Positions 57,692-64,000 of a DNA stretch of 64,000 bases are shown one piece after another. Both the position numbers and the translations under genes were made by a program. The notes below the pieces were generated by a model, which did not search any database, had not been told where the DNA came from, and saw only the letters and a program-made list of their open reading frames with translations. Where the stretch lies: the NCBI GenBank assembly GCA_029265615.1, contig JAJUIB010000004.1, forward strand, positions 95,913 through 159,912. Direction: 5' to 3'. Numbering within the stretch: the stretch's first letter is position 1; every line of letters begins with the position of its first letter. This DNA comes from Spirochaetota bacterium. GTDB taxonomy: Bacteria > Spirochaetota > Spirochaetia > Treponematales > Rectinemataceae.

Positions 57692-58450
57692 TTAGGCCTC
57701 TTGACCAAGGGACACCCAACGGCTCCGGGCTCGGACAGCCTCGACGCCGTCGCCGCGCAGGATCGAGTGGACGAGGCCGAGCTCGTCCCCCGAGGTGGGT
57801 TCTTTGGCGGCGCGAAGCTCGACCCGGTCCGGATAATGCGTCTCCGAGAGAAAGTGTATCTCGATGCGGGAAAGGCGCCGCGTTGCGAGAATGTCGATAT
57901 TCGCGGACTCATAGAGCCACTCGAGGTAGCGAAGATTGTTCACATGGCCATTGAGGTCGAGATCCGCGGCGCGCACCTCGAGCAGACGGGATGTGAAGTC
58001 GCCTCCGGGGAAGTCGATTCGCCCAGGTTCCTCGGCTCCCGAACGCTTCTCGGGAGCGTGCTCGCATAATGGCTCGTACTCGGCGAGCCGTACGGGTTTC
58101 CGCGTCGCAAGGTCGATGACGAACCAGACGCTCGTCGCGCGTGCGACCATACCTCCGTCCCCGCGGCGCACGACGAAGTCGCGCGTCGCGATGGCGCCCC
58201 GGTAGCCGCGCGACCAGGTTTCGACGCAGAGCTCGTCCTTCCATCCAGGTCTTCCGCCAAGATCGACTGCAAGGCGAGCGAGCACCCAGGTGCGCCCTTG
58301 CCGGTTCAGGTCGGGGATGGACATGCCCCAGGTGTCGACGTGGTGGGCGGCGCTTTCCTGAAGCATGAGCGCGATCGCGTCGGCACGGACTCTGTTCTGC
58401 GGGTCGACATCGCGGGCGGTGACGGTAAAATTTCGTCCATAGATGAGCAT
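57692..58450 (-). CDS. Acyl-ACP thioesterase (FatA/B-like)
   Basis: 252 residues, two hotdog domains in tandem. The N-terminal one has TARDVDPQNRVRADAIALMLQESAAHHVDTWG and WVLARLAVDLGGRPGWKDELCVETW; the C-terminal one has the catalytic region ADLDLNGHVNNLRYLEWLYE (Asp, Asn and His of bacterial acyl-ACP thioesterases). It releases free fatty acids from acyl-ACP. ATG at 58450 follows GGAAGG; a start at 58531 is rejected. It lies 112 nt downstream of the iron alcohol dehydrogenase of the AOR operon and on the same strand, so it may belong to that pathway by supplying acids for reduction. Confidence 0.85.
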   Translation of the reverse strand: MLIYGRNFTVTARDVDPQNRVRADAIALMLQESAAHHVDTWGMSIPDLNRQGRTWVLARLAVDLGGRPGWKDELCVETWSRGYRGAIATRDFVVRRGDGGMVARATSVWFVIDLATRKPVRLAEYEPLCEHAPEKRSGAEEPGRIDFPGGDFTSRLLEVRAADLDLNGHVNNLRYLEWLYESANIDILATRRLSRIEIHFLSETHYPDRVELRAAKEPTSGDELGLVHSILRGDGVEAVRARSRWVSLGQEA

Positions 58451-58561
58451 GATGGCCTTCCGGCGGATGATGCTATACCCGTAAGGCTCCTTTGGGCAAG
58501 CGTCGCGCGCGACCTTATGGGCGGCGTCCATGAGACGGCGTCCATAAGACGGCGTGGAGTC

Positions 58562-59749
58562 TCAGTACGCGTGCTCGAGAAGCGCGCGGCAATCGGCGAT
58601 GTCTGCCTCTTCGGGGTTGTACGCTAAGGAGGCGTCATCGACCGCCGAGCGGGCGATCTCGTCCAAGTCCTCCCGCTTCACCTTACCGGTTTCCGAAAGT
58701 CTGCGCGGAAGACCCGCCAGTGCGGCAAGCTCTTCCTGGAGTGCCCTAATGCGTGCGATTGCCTCATGCGGTCGTTTACCGTCGGGTGTCGAAAAGTATG
58801 CCTCCGGTCCTGCGAGCGGCAGGAGCAACTTGCCGATCTCTGCGCCGCGCCGGTTCAGGTTGTATTCGAGGACATGGGGGAGGAAGATGCTCATCGCGAC
58901 CCCATGGTGCACATGGCACACGGCGCCCGTCGCATGGCCGAGGCTGTGGACGAGTCCGACCATCGAATTCGAGAACGCGATGCCTGCCATCGTGGATGCG
59001 AGCGCAAGTTCGAGACGACCGTCAACATCGCTCGGCGTGCGCGTCACCGCCGCGAGTCGCCGTGCGACGATTTCGATCGCCCTCTCCGCGAACGAGTCTG
59101 AAAGCGGGTTTTTCCCGAGGCAGTACGAGGCTTCGATCGCATGGGTGAGCGCATCCATGCCGGTCGCCGCGGTTACGAGTGGAGGCAGGGTGAGCGTCAT
59201 GCGCGGATCGATGATAGCGGCATCGGGGAGAAGCGAAGCGGAGACAAAGAGGAGCTTCCGGCCACGATCGTCGTCCCGGACGACGGCCACGAGTGTACAC
59301 TCACTTCCCGTGCCAGCTGTGGTCGGGATAACGATGAAGGGCGACAGTCGGCCCGTTATTGCACCCGCGCCGGAGTAAGCGACCAGATCGTCGCCGCCCT
59401 TGGTTACAAGCACGTTGACCGCCTTTGCGGTGTCGATGACGGATCCTCCGCCGATCGCGACAATGCCGTCGCAGCAGGTTTCGCGGTAGAGGCGCGCGGC
59501 GGCGGCGGCGGTACGCGTCCCCGAATCCGGCGGCACCTCGTCGAAAAGGGCGGCGGGTTCGAAATTTGACTCGCCTGTCGCCTTCATGACAACGTCGATG
59601 AGGCCTGCCGCGCGCACGCCCTTGTCCGCCACGATGAGCGGTCTATGTGAACCAAGACGTTCGAGTTCGTTCGGAAGCGCATCGAGGGCGCTCTTTCCCG
59701 CGAGGATCTTAACGGGGTTGTGAAACTCGAAATAATCATTACGCTGCAT
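58562..59749 (-). CDS. Iron-containing alcohol dehydrogenase
   Basis: 395 residues, group III alcohol dehydrogenase. NAD(P)-binding AIGGGSVIDTAKAVN and the loop PTTAGTGSECT; metal ligands in GMDALTHAIEAS (Asp, His), LVHSLGHATG (His) and CHVHHGVAMS (His). The dehydrogenase can reduce an aldehyde or oxidise an alcohol. It is the last gene of the ferredoxin-AOR-TetR-SCP2-ADH operon and overlaps the SCP2-like gene by 11 nt; ATG 59749 follows AAAGGAGCACG. Paired with an aldehyde:ferredoxin oxidoreductase it could convert carboxylic acids to alcohols through the aldehyde. Chain length unknown. Confidence 0.88.
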   Translation of the reverse strand: MQRNDYFEFHNPVKILAGKSALDALPNELERLGSHRPLIVADKGVRAAGLIDVVMKATGESNFEPAALFDEVPPDSGTRTAAAAARLYRETCCDGIVAIGGGSVIDTAKAVNVLVTKGGDDLVAYSGAGAITGRLSPFIVIPTTAGTGSECTLVAVVRDDDRGRKLLFVSASLLPDAAIIDPRMTLTLPPLVTAATGMDALTHAIEASYCLGKNPLSDSFAERAIEIVARRLAAVTRTPSDVDGRLELALASTMAGIAFSNSMVGLVHSLGHATGAVCHVHHGVAMSIFLPHVLEYNLNRRGAEIGKLLLPLAGPEAYFSTPDGKRPHEAIARIRALQEELAALAGLPRRLSETGKVKREDLDEIARSAVDDASLAYNPEEADIADCRALLEHAY

Positions 59750-60305
59750 AATCGTGCTCCTTTCGCGGCCCCGCGAAGGGCAGGGCGAGGTAGATGGCAA
59801 GCCGCTCCGCGTGTTTCCGCAAGGCGGGGATCGGAGGAACGCGCTTTAAAACGCGCCGCACGATCGCGCGCGGCAGGAGAAGGGTCTCCACGAGGCCAAG
59901 AGCCCTGATTATCGCCATGGTCGCGGGCAGGTCCCCCGAAACGGCGAGGCCGTTCCGTGCATAGACCTCGAAGGCGCTCTTTGAAAACGTGAGCACCGCC
60001 AACGCCGATGACATGTTCTGGAGGCGCATGAGGACGTCGGGGCGCTCTGGAGCGGGGCCCGTATACGAGAGGCGGCCCTTGTCGCCCATACGCAGGCAGA
60101 TAGAAGGACCGTGCGGGTGCACCGCAAGGGCGAAGGAAAAGCCCCGGGGAAGGCCTGAGAGTTCGCGACGTACCTCGGGGTCTATGCGCTGTGCCACGGC
60201 AAAGGCCCTGCCCACGAGTCCGAGAGCAAGACGTGCATACGAGCGTGCGAAGGGGCGCCTTCGTGGTTTTGGCGCGTTGTGCGATGTTTGTTTAATGCTG
60301 TTCAT
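59739..60305 (-). CDS. SCP2-like lipid-binding protein
   Basis: 188 residues. The middle region (FSFALAVHPHGPSICLRMGDKGRLSYTGPAPERPDVLMRLQNMSSALAVLTFSKSAFEVYARNGLAVSGDLPATMAIIRALGLVETLLLP) has the strand/helix layout of sterol-carrier-protein-2 domains, which bind acyl chains in a hydrophobic tunnel. N- and C-terminal flanks are basic. ATG 60305 follows AAAGGAGG. It overlaps the TetR gene (14 nt) and the dehydrogenase gene (11 nt), so it is a tight part of the operon. A role in carrying acyl or aldehyde intermediates between the enzymes is inferred. Confidence 0.68.
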   Translation of the reverse strand: MNSIKQTSHNAPKPRRRPFARSYARLALGLVGRAFAVAQRIDPEVRRELSGLPRGFSFALAVHPHGPSICLRMGDKGRLSYTGPAPERPDVLMRLQNMSSALAVLTFSKSAFEVYARNGLAVSGDLPATMAIIRALGLVETLLLPRAIVRRVLKRVPPIPALRKHAERLAIYLALPFAGPRKEHDYAA

Positions 60306-60894
60306 CGAATTCCGCCTCCTTTCTCCGCTCGACCGCCTGCGCAAGGAGGCGGGCGATCTCGCCAGCCTCCTCATGGCCGCCGGGGCCGCGAACCCGCCGC
60401 TGTATCACAAGTCCGTCCAGGGCGGCGACGACGAGCGCTCCCGCCGCTTCGCCGCATCCCGTATCGATGCCAATTCGCGCGAGCTCTTCGGCGACCATGC
60501 CGATCCACCGCGTGTAGCTTTTTGCAAGCCGTTCGCGCACGGCCTCGTTGCCCTCGAACGCGCACTGGACGAGGTGGATGTGCGTGGCTGAGCGCATGCC
60601 GTCGCCCAGCACCTCCCGTTCGAGCGCTTCGAACATGCCCGCGAGCCCAACCGCGGCGCCCGAGCGTGCAAGACTGAAAAAACGTGCGGTGAGCGCGGCC
60701 ATGTGCCGCTCGGCGATGTCGAGGATGAGGTCGTCCTTGGATGGGTAATGGTAGTACAGCGTTCCGCGCGAGACGCCTGCGACTTTTGCAATGTCGGCGA
60801 GGCTCGCGGCGGCGACGCCGCGCTCAGCGACGATGGCTTCGGCTGCGGCAAGGATGAGTTCGCGACTGTCCGCATCTGGGTTGACTGCCGCCAT
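60292..60894 (-). CDS. TetR-family repressor
   Basis: 200 residues. N-terminal helix-turn-helix: LADIAKVAGVSRGTLYYHYPSKDDLI (about 32-58), the TetR consensus. The C-terminal ligand-binding domain is helical with no recognised subgroup. It sits inside the operon, 3 nt after the AOR gene and overlapping the SCP2-like gene, so it probably controls its own operon through the 26-bp palindrome at 63329-63354. The inducer may be an acyl or aldehyde compound; that is inference. Confidence 0.9.
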   Translation of the reverse strand: MAAVNPDADSRELILAAAEAIVAERGVAAASLADIAKVAGVSRGTLYYHYPSKDDLILDIAERHMAALTARFFSLARSGAAVGLAGMFEALEREVLGDGMRSATHIHLVQCAFEGNEAVRERLAKSYTRWIGMVAEELARIGIDTGCGEAAGALVVAALDGLVIQRRVRGPGGHEEAGEIARLLAQAVERRKEAEFDEQH

Positions 60895-60897
60895 GGA

Positions 60898-62835
60898 CTA
60901 TGCCCCGCTTTTAGTCGCCACCACAGCGTCCGGCTGCGCCCCCGTTGCGCGGGGGGCTTTGATGCCGAGGTCTGCGAGGGTGCGCGCCGTAGGCACTCCG
61001 TCGCTGTCGTAGCCCTTGCGTCGGTAGTAAGCACGGACAAGGGGCTCGATTGGCACGACGCTCTCATCGGGGTGCTTTGTCTTGGCTTCCGTGAGGAATC
61101 TTGCCGGGAGGGTATCGTCTCGCGCACGAACACCGCAATGACAGTTCATGAGCCGCTCAAGGACGTGGGTTCTGCGACCCGCGCGGCGGAAGTCCTTAGG
61201 GGGCATTCGCCTTCCGGTGATGGCTTCGAAAAGCCCCGAGAGGCACGACCAGTCGAGGAGGCGTTGTGCGATGTCGGGCGCAATGGTCATGGCGATTTTG
61301 AGGAGCGGCCGTGGCGTGTACTTCGCGATCGGCGGTTCGAGAAGGTAGCCGAAGGCGGAAAACTGGCAGGTCTGGGTCGAGTTCACCGCGGAGAAAAAGT
61401 CCTCGAAGAAGTCGACCCAGCTCGCCTTGCCGTGGACCGAGTACTGCGGAAGGTAGCGGAAGATCGCCTCGAGTGCTATGGGATAGGCATTGAGGTGGCA
61501 GCCCCCGCGATTTGCGACGGCGTAATTGAGGCCCTGGCCCCAGCCCGCGCGCGGATCGTAGGCTGCCATCTCCAGACCCTTCACCTGGGCGGCGAATTCG
61601 AGGCCGCCGTATTTTTGGGCGAGCCTCCGCGAGCCGAGGCCGAGCTCTTCGCCTTCGCCGTGGCGATAGCCGATGTCGTCGAGCATGGAGATGATATTGT
61701 CCGTTTTTCCGAAAGCGAGAGCACTCGGCCGTATGCCCCTTTCCGCGGCTTCCATCGCCCAGCTCACCGTGGCGCCACAGCTGATCGTGTCGAGTCCAAG
61801 TTCCCCCATGCGGTCGTTCCAGACGGCAACGAGGTCGGGGTCGAAATTCATGATGTTGCCGCCCCAGAGCCCAACCGTCTCGTATTCGGGAATGTGGCGG
61901 ACTTTTCCGTCGGGATACGTTCCCTTGTGGCCGCAGAGTACCGTACAGGGGGCGCATGCCGCGTGCGTTGTGCGGTATCGCTCGGCCATCGCCTCGCCAG
62001 AGAGGGCTCGGCAGCGCTCATCCGTGCGGTCGCGGAAATTGCGGACCGGCGCGTAGCCCCGATCGACGCCAGGGTTGACCCCGTAGTTTGTGCCGTAAGC
62101 GCGGAAAGCGCGGATGAAGCCGTTGCGGTTGATGTAGCGCCGCGCCCGCTCGTTGAGGCGCGCATAGCGTTCGGGGTCGGCGGGGCGGATTTCGTATGAG
62201 CGGCCGAGCGCCACGACCGCTTTTAGGTTTTTTGCGCCCATTACCGCGCCCATGCCGCCTCGACCGAGATAGCGGTGCCCCGAGCGGATGTTTGCGTAGA
62301 GGACGCCTCGCTCGCCCGCGGGCCCGATGACGAGCGCGCCCAGCCGCGGGTTGTCGACAAGCTTTTCCTGCGCGGGGCCGGTTTCGAGTCCCCAAAGTTC
62401 CGCGGCAAGTTCGATGCGCGCGCCGTGCTCGTCGACGCGGAGCACCGAGGGGCGGTGCGCTTTGCCGGTGACGAGGATGCCGTCCCAGCCTGCGGTTTTG
62501 AGCGCCATCCCGAAGGGCCCGCCGCAGGAGGATGTGACCATAAGGCCGGTGAGCGGTGATTTCGTAACGCCGGCAAAGCGCGCCGAACAGGGAGCTCCCG
62601 TTCCCAGAAATGCGCCCATCATAAAGGCGAGGATGTTCTCCGGCCCGAGGGGATCGACCGCTCCGAGCGCCGAACCGTCCTTACCACCCAGTCGGTCGTA
62701 TATGAACTTGAGGCCGAGCCCTTTGCCGCCGAGGTAGTCGTGGAGCTCCTCATCATCGGGCATGACAACACGAACAGTGCCTGAAGAAAGGTCGACCTCG
62801 AGGTAGCGGCGTGATTCTCCGATGATCGTTTTCAT
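60898..62835 (-). CDS. Tungsten-type aldehyde:ferredoxin oxidoreductase
   Basis: 645 residues, normal length for the AOR family. N-terminal domain (YLEVDLSSGTVRVVMPDDEELHDYLGGKGLGLKFIYDRL) and GGMGAVMGAKNLKAVVALG for pterin binding, CAPCTVLC (CX2CX3C, about 293-300) and a distant Cys in NCHCGVRARDD for the 4Fe-4S cluster. It interconverts aldehydes and acids using ferredoxin. The gene overlaps the polyferredoxin gene by ATGA, like the AorA-AorB pair of known multi-subunit AORs; no flavin subunit (AorC) is present. It needs a tungstopterin cofactor, whose genes must be elsewhere. Start ATG 62835 after GAAGGAGC. Confidence 0.92.
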   Translation of the reverse strand: MKTIIGESRRYLEVDLSSGTVRVVMPDDEELHDYLGGKGLGLKFIYDRLGGKDGSALGAVDPLGPENILAFMMGAFLGTGAPCSARFAGVTKSPLTGLMVTSSCGGPFGMALKTAGWDGILVTGKAHRPSVLRVDEHGARIELAAELWGLETGPAQEKLVDNPRLGALVIGPAGERGVLYANIRSGHRYLGRGGMGAVMGAKNLKAVVALGRSYEIRPADPERYARLNERARRYINRNGFIRAFRAYGTNYGVNPGVDRGYAPVRNFRDRTDERCRALSGEAMAERYRTTHAACAPCTVLCGHKGTYPDGKVRHIPEYETVGLWGGNIMNFDPDLVAVWNDRMGELGLDTISCGATVSWAMEAAERGIRPSALAFGKTDNIISMLDDIGYRHGEGEELGLGSRRLAQKYGGLEFAAQVKGLEMAAYDPRAGWGQGLNYAVANRGGCHLNAYPIALEAIFRYLPQYSVHGKASWVDFFEDFFSAVNSTQTCQFSAFGYLLEPPIAKYTPRPLLKIAMTIAPDIAQRLLDWSCLSGLFEAITGRRMPPKDFRRAGRRTHVLERLMNCHCGVRARDDTLPARFLTEAKTKHPDESVVPIEPLVRAYYRRKGYDSDGVPTARTLADLGIKAPRATGAQPDAVVATKSGA

Positions 62836-63308
62836 GTGCGGGGCTCCTTCGTGCATTCAGGTGGCGGTGTCGCGTTGCATTTCGCCTCCGAACGGGGGTG
62901 CGTGATGACGACGCAGGACATGGGGCAGTAGAAGGCACAGTAGCCGCAGGCGACGCAGGCGTCCGGGCGGGCGAGTCGGGGCCAGGATTCAAAACCGCCC
63001 GGCTTTCCATCGCTCATTTCGATGCAACCTGCGGGACAGTGTTCCGCGCAGGCGCCACAGGAAATGCACCGCGCGAGTGTGAACGAGGGCTTGGGCCAGC
63101 GGCTTCGGGGAAGGAGCCGATCTATTTCCCGTCCCTGCTCGTCGCTCACCGCGGCTTTCGGACACAGGCGGCCGCATGCACCGCACTCGATGCAGCGGGC
63201 GGGGTCGATTATATGCATCGCCCCCCGTTCCCCTGAAATGGCCGTGACAGGACAGACGCGGACACAGGCACCGCAGCCGATGCAGGTCGGGCCGATGCGA
63301 TAGGCCAT
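62832..63308 (-). CDS. Polyferredoxin with four 4Fe-4S clusters (AorA-like)
   Basis: 158 residues. Four CX2CX2CX3C-type motifs: CIGCGACVRVC, CIECGACGRLC, CISCGACAEHC and CVACGYCAFYC, each followed by Pro or a nearby Pro. This size and cluster count match the AorA subunit that wires electrons to the tungsten AOR subunit. It is the first gene of the operon, with AAGGAGG before the ATG at 63308, and overlaps the AOR gene (ATGA). It likely passes electrons between AOR and a ferredoxin or another redox partner. Confidence 0.92.
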   Translation of the reverse strand: MAYRIGPTCIGCGACVRVCPVTAISGERGAMHIIDPARCIECGACGRLCPKAAVSDEQGREIDRLLPRSRWPKPSFTLARCISCGACAEHCPAGCIEMSDGKPGGFESWPRLARPDACVACGYCAFYCPMSCVVITHPRSEAKCNATPPPECTKEPRT

Positions 63309-63328
63309 GCAAGCCTCCTTGATACTTA

Positions 63329-63354
63329 TTCAGTCGGTCGATCGACCGACTGAA
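63329..63354. promoter_or_regulatory. 26-bp perfect palindrome, likely TetR operator
   Basis: Half-site TTCAGTCGGTCGA followed by its exact reverse complement, no spacer. It lies 10 nt downstream of the -10 of the minus-strand operon and 20 nt before the ATG at 63308, a position where a bound repressor would block transcription. Confidence 0.75.
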
Positions 63355-63363
63355 CCTAGTCTG

Positions 63364-63392
63364 AGACTATGGTGCAGTGGCTACGCTGTCAA
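63364..63392 (-). promoter_or_regulatory. Promoter of the AOR operon
   Basis: Minus-strand TTGACA (63392-63387), 17-bp spacer, TAGTCT (63369-63364). Confidence 0.65.
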
Positions 63393-63454
63393 GGAGGCAA
63401 ATCGAGCGAACGGCGTCTGTTAATTTTATATAACTTGCAAAGGGGCGGATCCGT

Positions 63455-63475
63455 CGTAAGCGCTAATTATTCCGC
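63455..63475 (+). repeat. Possible terminal inverted repeat of an IS66-type element
   Basis: GTAAGCG, the usual first bases of IS66-family ends, lies about 10 nt beyond the transposase stop codon, where the right end of the element is expected. The other end is outside the window. Confidence 0.4.
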
Positions 63476-64000
63476 GTTTAACGTATAGCTTGACGGATTG
63501 AGTCGATAGGGAAGCAGCGCTTCCTGTTCGGCCTCGGTGCGACAGGTCGGTACGGCATCAAAGAGGTGGCAAAGATAGGCATATGGCTCGTGCCCGTTTG
63601 CCTTGGCTGTTTCAATCAGGCTGTAAATCCCCGCGCGTGCATGCGCACCACGCGGGCTTCCCGAAAACAGCCAATTCTTGCGCCCCACAACAAATGGCCG
63701 TATCGTATTTTCAACCGCGTTTGTATCCGGCGTGAGAAGCGGGTGATCAACAAATCGAACCGCTCGATCGAATACCTTCTGCGCGTAGGCGATAGCCAGG
63801 CCAAGTTTGCTTTGTGGCGCCTACCGTGGCCTCTTTGGCTCCAAACTACGCATGGAGCTCGTCAAAGTGCGGTGCCATGCGCAGCGCGCGGAGGCTTGTA
63901 AACTGATCCTCGCTGACTGACTTTTTCTCAAGCCTTCTGCGAAGCTCAGCCTCCGTTGCATAGATCTTCGCGATGATATCAATGGCTTCCTTCGCCCCCC
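63467..64000 (-). pseudogene. IS66-family transposase (TnpC), disabled, 5' end outside window
   Basis: The minus strand reads KEAIDIIAKIYATEAELRRRLEKK and onward from the window edge, then, after lesions, GLAIAYAQKVFDRAVRFVDHPLLTPDTNAVENTIRPFVVGRKNWLFSGSPRGAHARAGIYSLIETAKANG, the C-terminal DDE region of IS66 transposases (catalytic Glu in NAVENTIRP). A TAG (63848-63846) stands where Trp is expected (FDELHA-stop), and about 25 bases later a one-base insertion (around 63817-63823) shifts the frame. Both lesions inactivate the protein. The end of the gene (YTLNAE-stop) is intact. It is the only mobile-element remnant seen with confidence, and it flanks the AOR operon. Confidence 0.85.

Noticed and set aside
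32839..64000. Amber (TAG) recoding as Trp, because both pseudogenes have TAG at a Trp position
   Set aside because: TAG is the normal stop of several intact genes here (for example at 265, 681-region neighbours, 8828 and 41322), and both pseudogenes also have frameshifts.
1..64000. CRISPR array, prophage, toxin-antitoxin or restriction system
   Set aside because: No regularly spaced direct repeats, phage structural genes, or paired small toxin/antitoxin or methylase/nuclease genes were found.

Overview
The window is about 64 kb of GC-rich bacterial DNA. The gene content points to a spirochaete (Spirochaetota, probably Spirochaetales/Treponematales). The best evidence is the order cheA - cheW with a C-terminal CheR-like domain - cheX, together with paired lipoprotein/outer-membrane barrel genes, a bactofilin and several lipoproteins with loose lipoboxes. 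Genes lie on both strands in short operons, many with ATGA or GTGA overlaps. Four isolated tRNA genes (Lys, Val, Phe, Pro) do not encode CCA. Several tRNA and protein promoters have TTGACA-like and TATAAT-like boxes 16-18 bp apart.

Layout. 1-8.8 kb is housekeeping: a partial methyltransferase, an unknown gene, a CPBP protease, a PilZ protein, a HEAT-repeat protein, a ComEC-like channel, rsmA, a bactofilin, a TPR protein and mtaB. 8.9-15.6 kb is envelope: two successive lipoprotein + outer-membrane-protein pairs, tRNA-Lys, a decayed fragment, and two more outer-membrane proteins on the minus strand. 15.8-20.2 kb is the chemotaxis operon. 20.3-38.1 kb is mixed: tRNAs, three radical SAM or sugar/peptide enzymes, an MltD-type lytic transglycosylase operon, a TPR lipoprotein operon, an EamA pseudogene, an E1-like enzyme, an HI0933 flavoprotein and exonuclease I.

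38.1-53.2 kb is the most interesting part: a sulfoquinovose (SQ) utilisation locus. Operon A encodes an ABC sugar-binding protein, two permeases, a GH31 sulfoquinovosidase very close to E. coli YihQ (with the Q-Q-R-W-Y recognition residues) and a ROK repressor. Operon B encodes a fucose-isomerase-like SQ isomerase, a split transketolase, an RpiB/LacAB-type isomerase, an iron-containing dehydrogenase, a TauE/SafE exporter, a DUF4867 protein and a second GH31 enzyme whose key sulfonate-binding Arg is replaced by Gln. Both operons start with the same palindromic operator. This set matches the sulfo-transketolase route: SQ to sulfofructose, two transketolase cleavages giving xylulose-5-phosphate and sulfolactaldehyde, then reduction and export as dihydroxypropanesulfonate.

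53.3-57.7 kb holds MscS, an RNA methyltransferase, a Crp-family regulator and a B12/radical SAM protein. 57.7-63.4 kb is a minus-strand operon behind a 26-bp perfect palindrome: polyferredoxin, tungsten-type aldehyde:ferredoxin oxidoreductase, TetR regulator, SCP2-like protein, iron alcohol dehydrogenase, with an acyl-ACP thioesterase just downstream. The window ends in a disabled IS66-type transposase.

A second recurring pattern is promoter architecture. At least ten genes have a -10 hexamer only 6-8 nt before the start codon and no Shine-Dalgarno, which predicts leaderless mRNAs.
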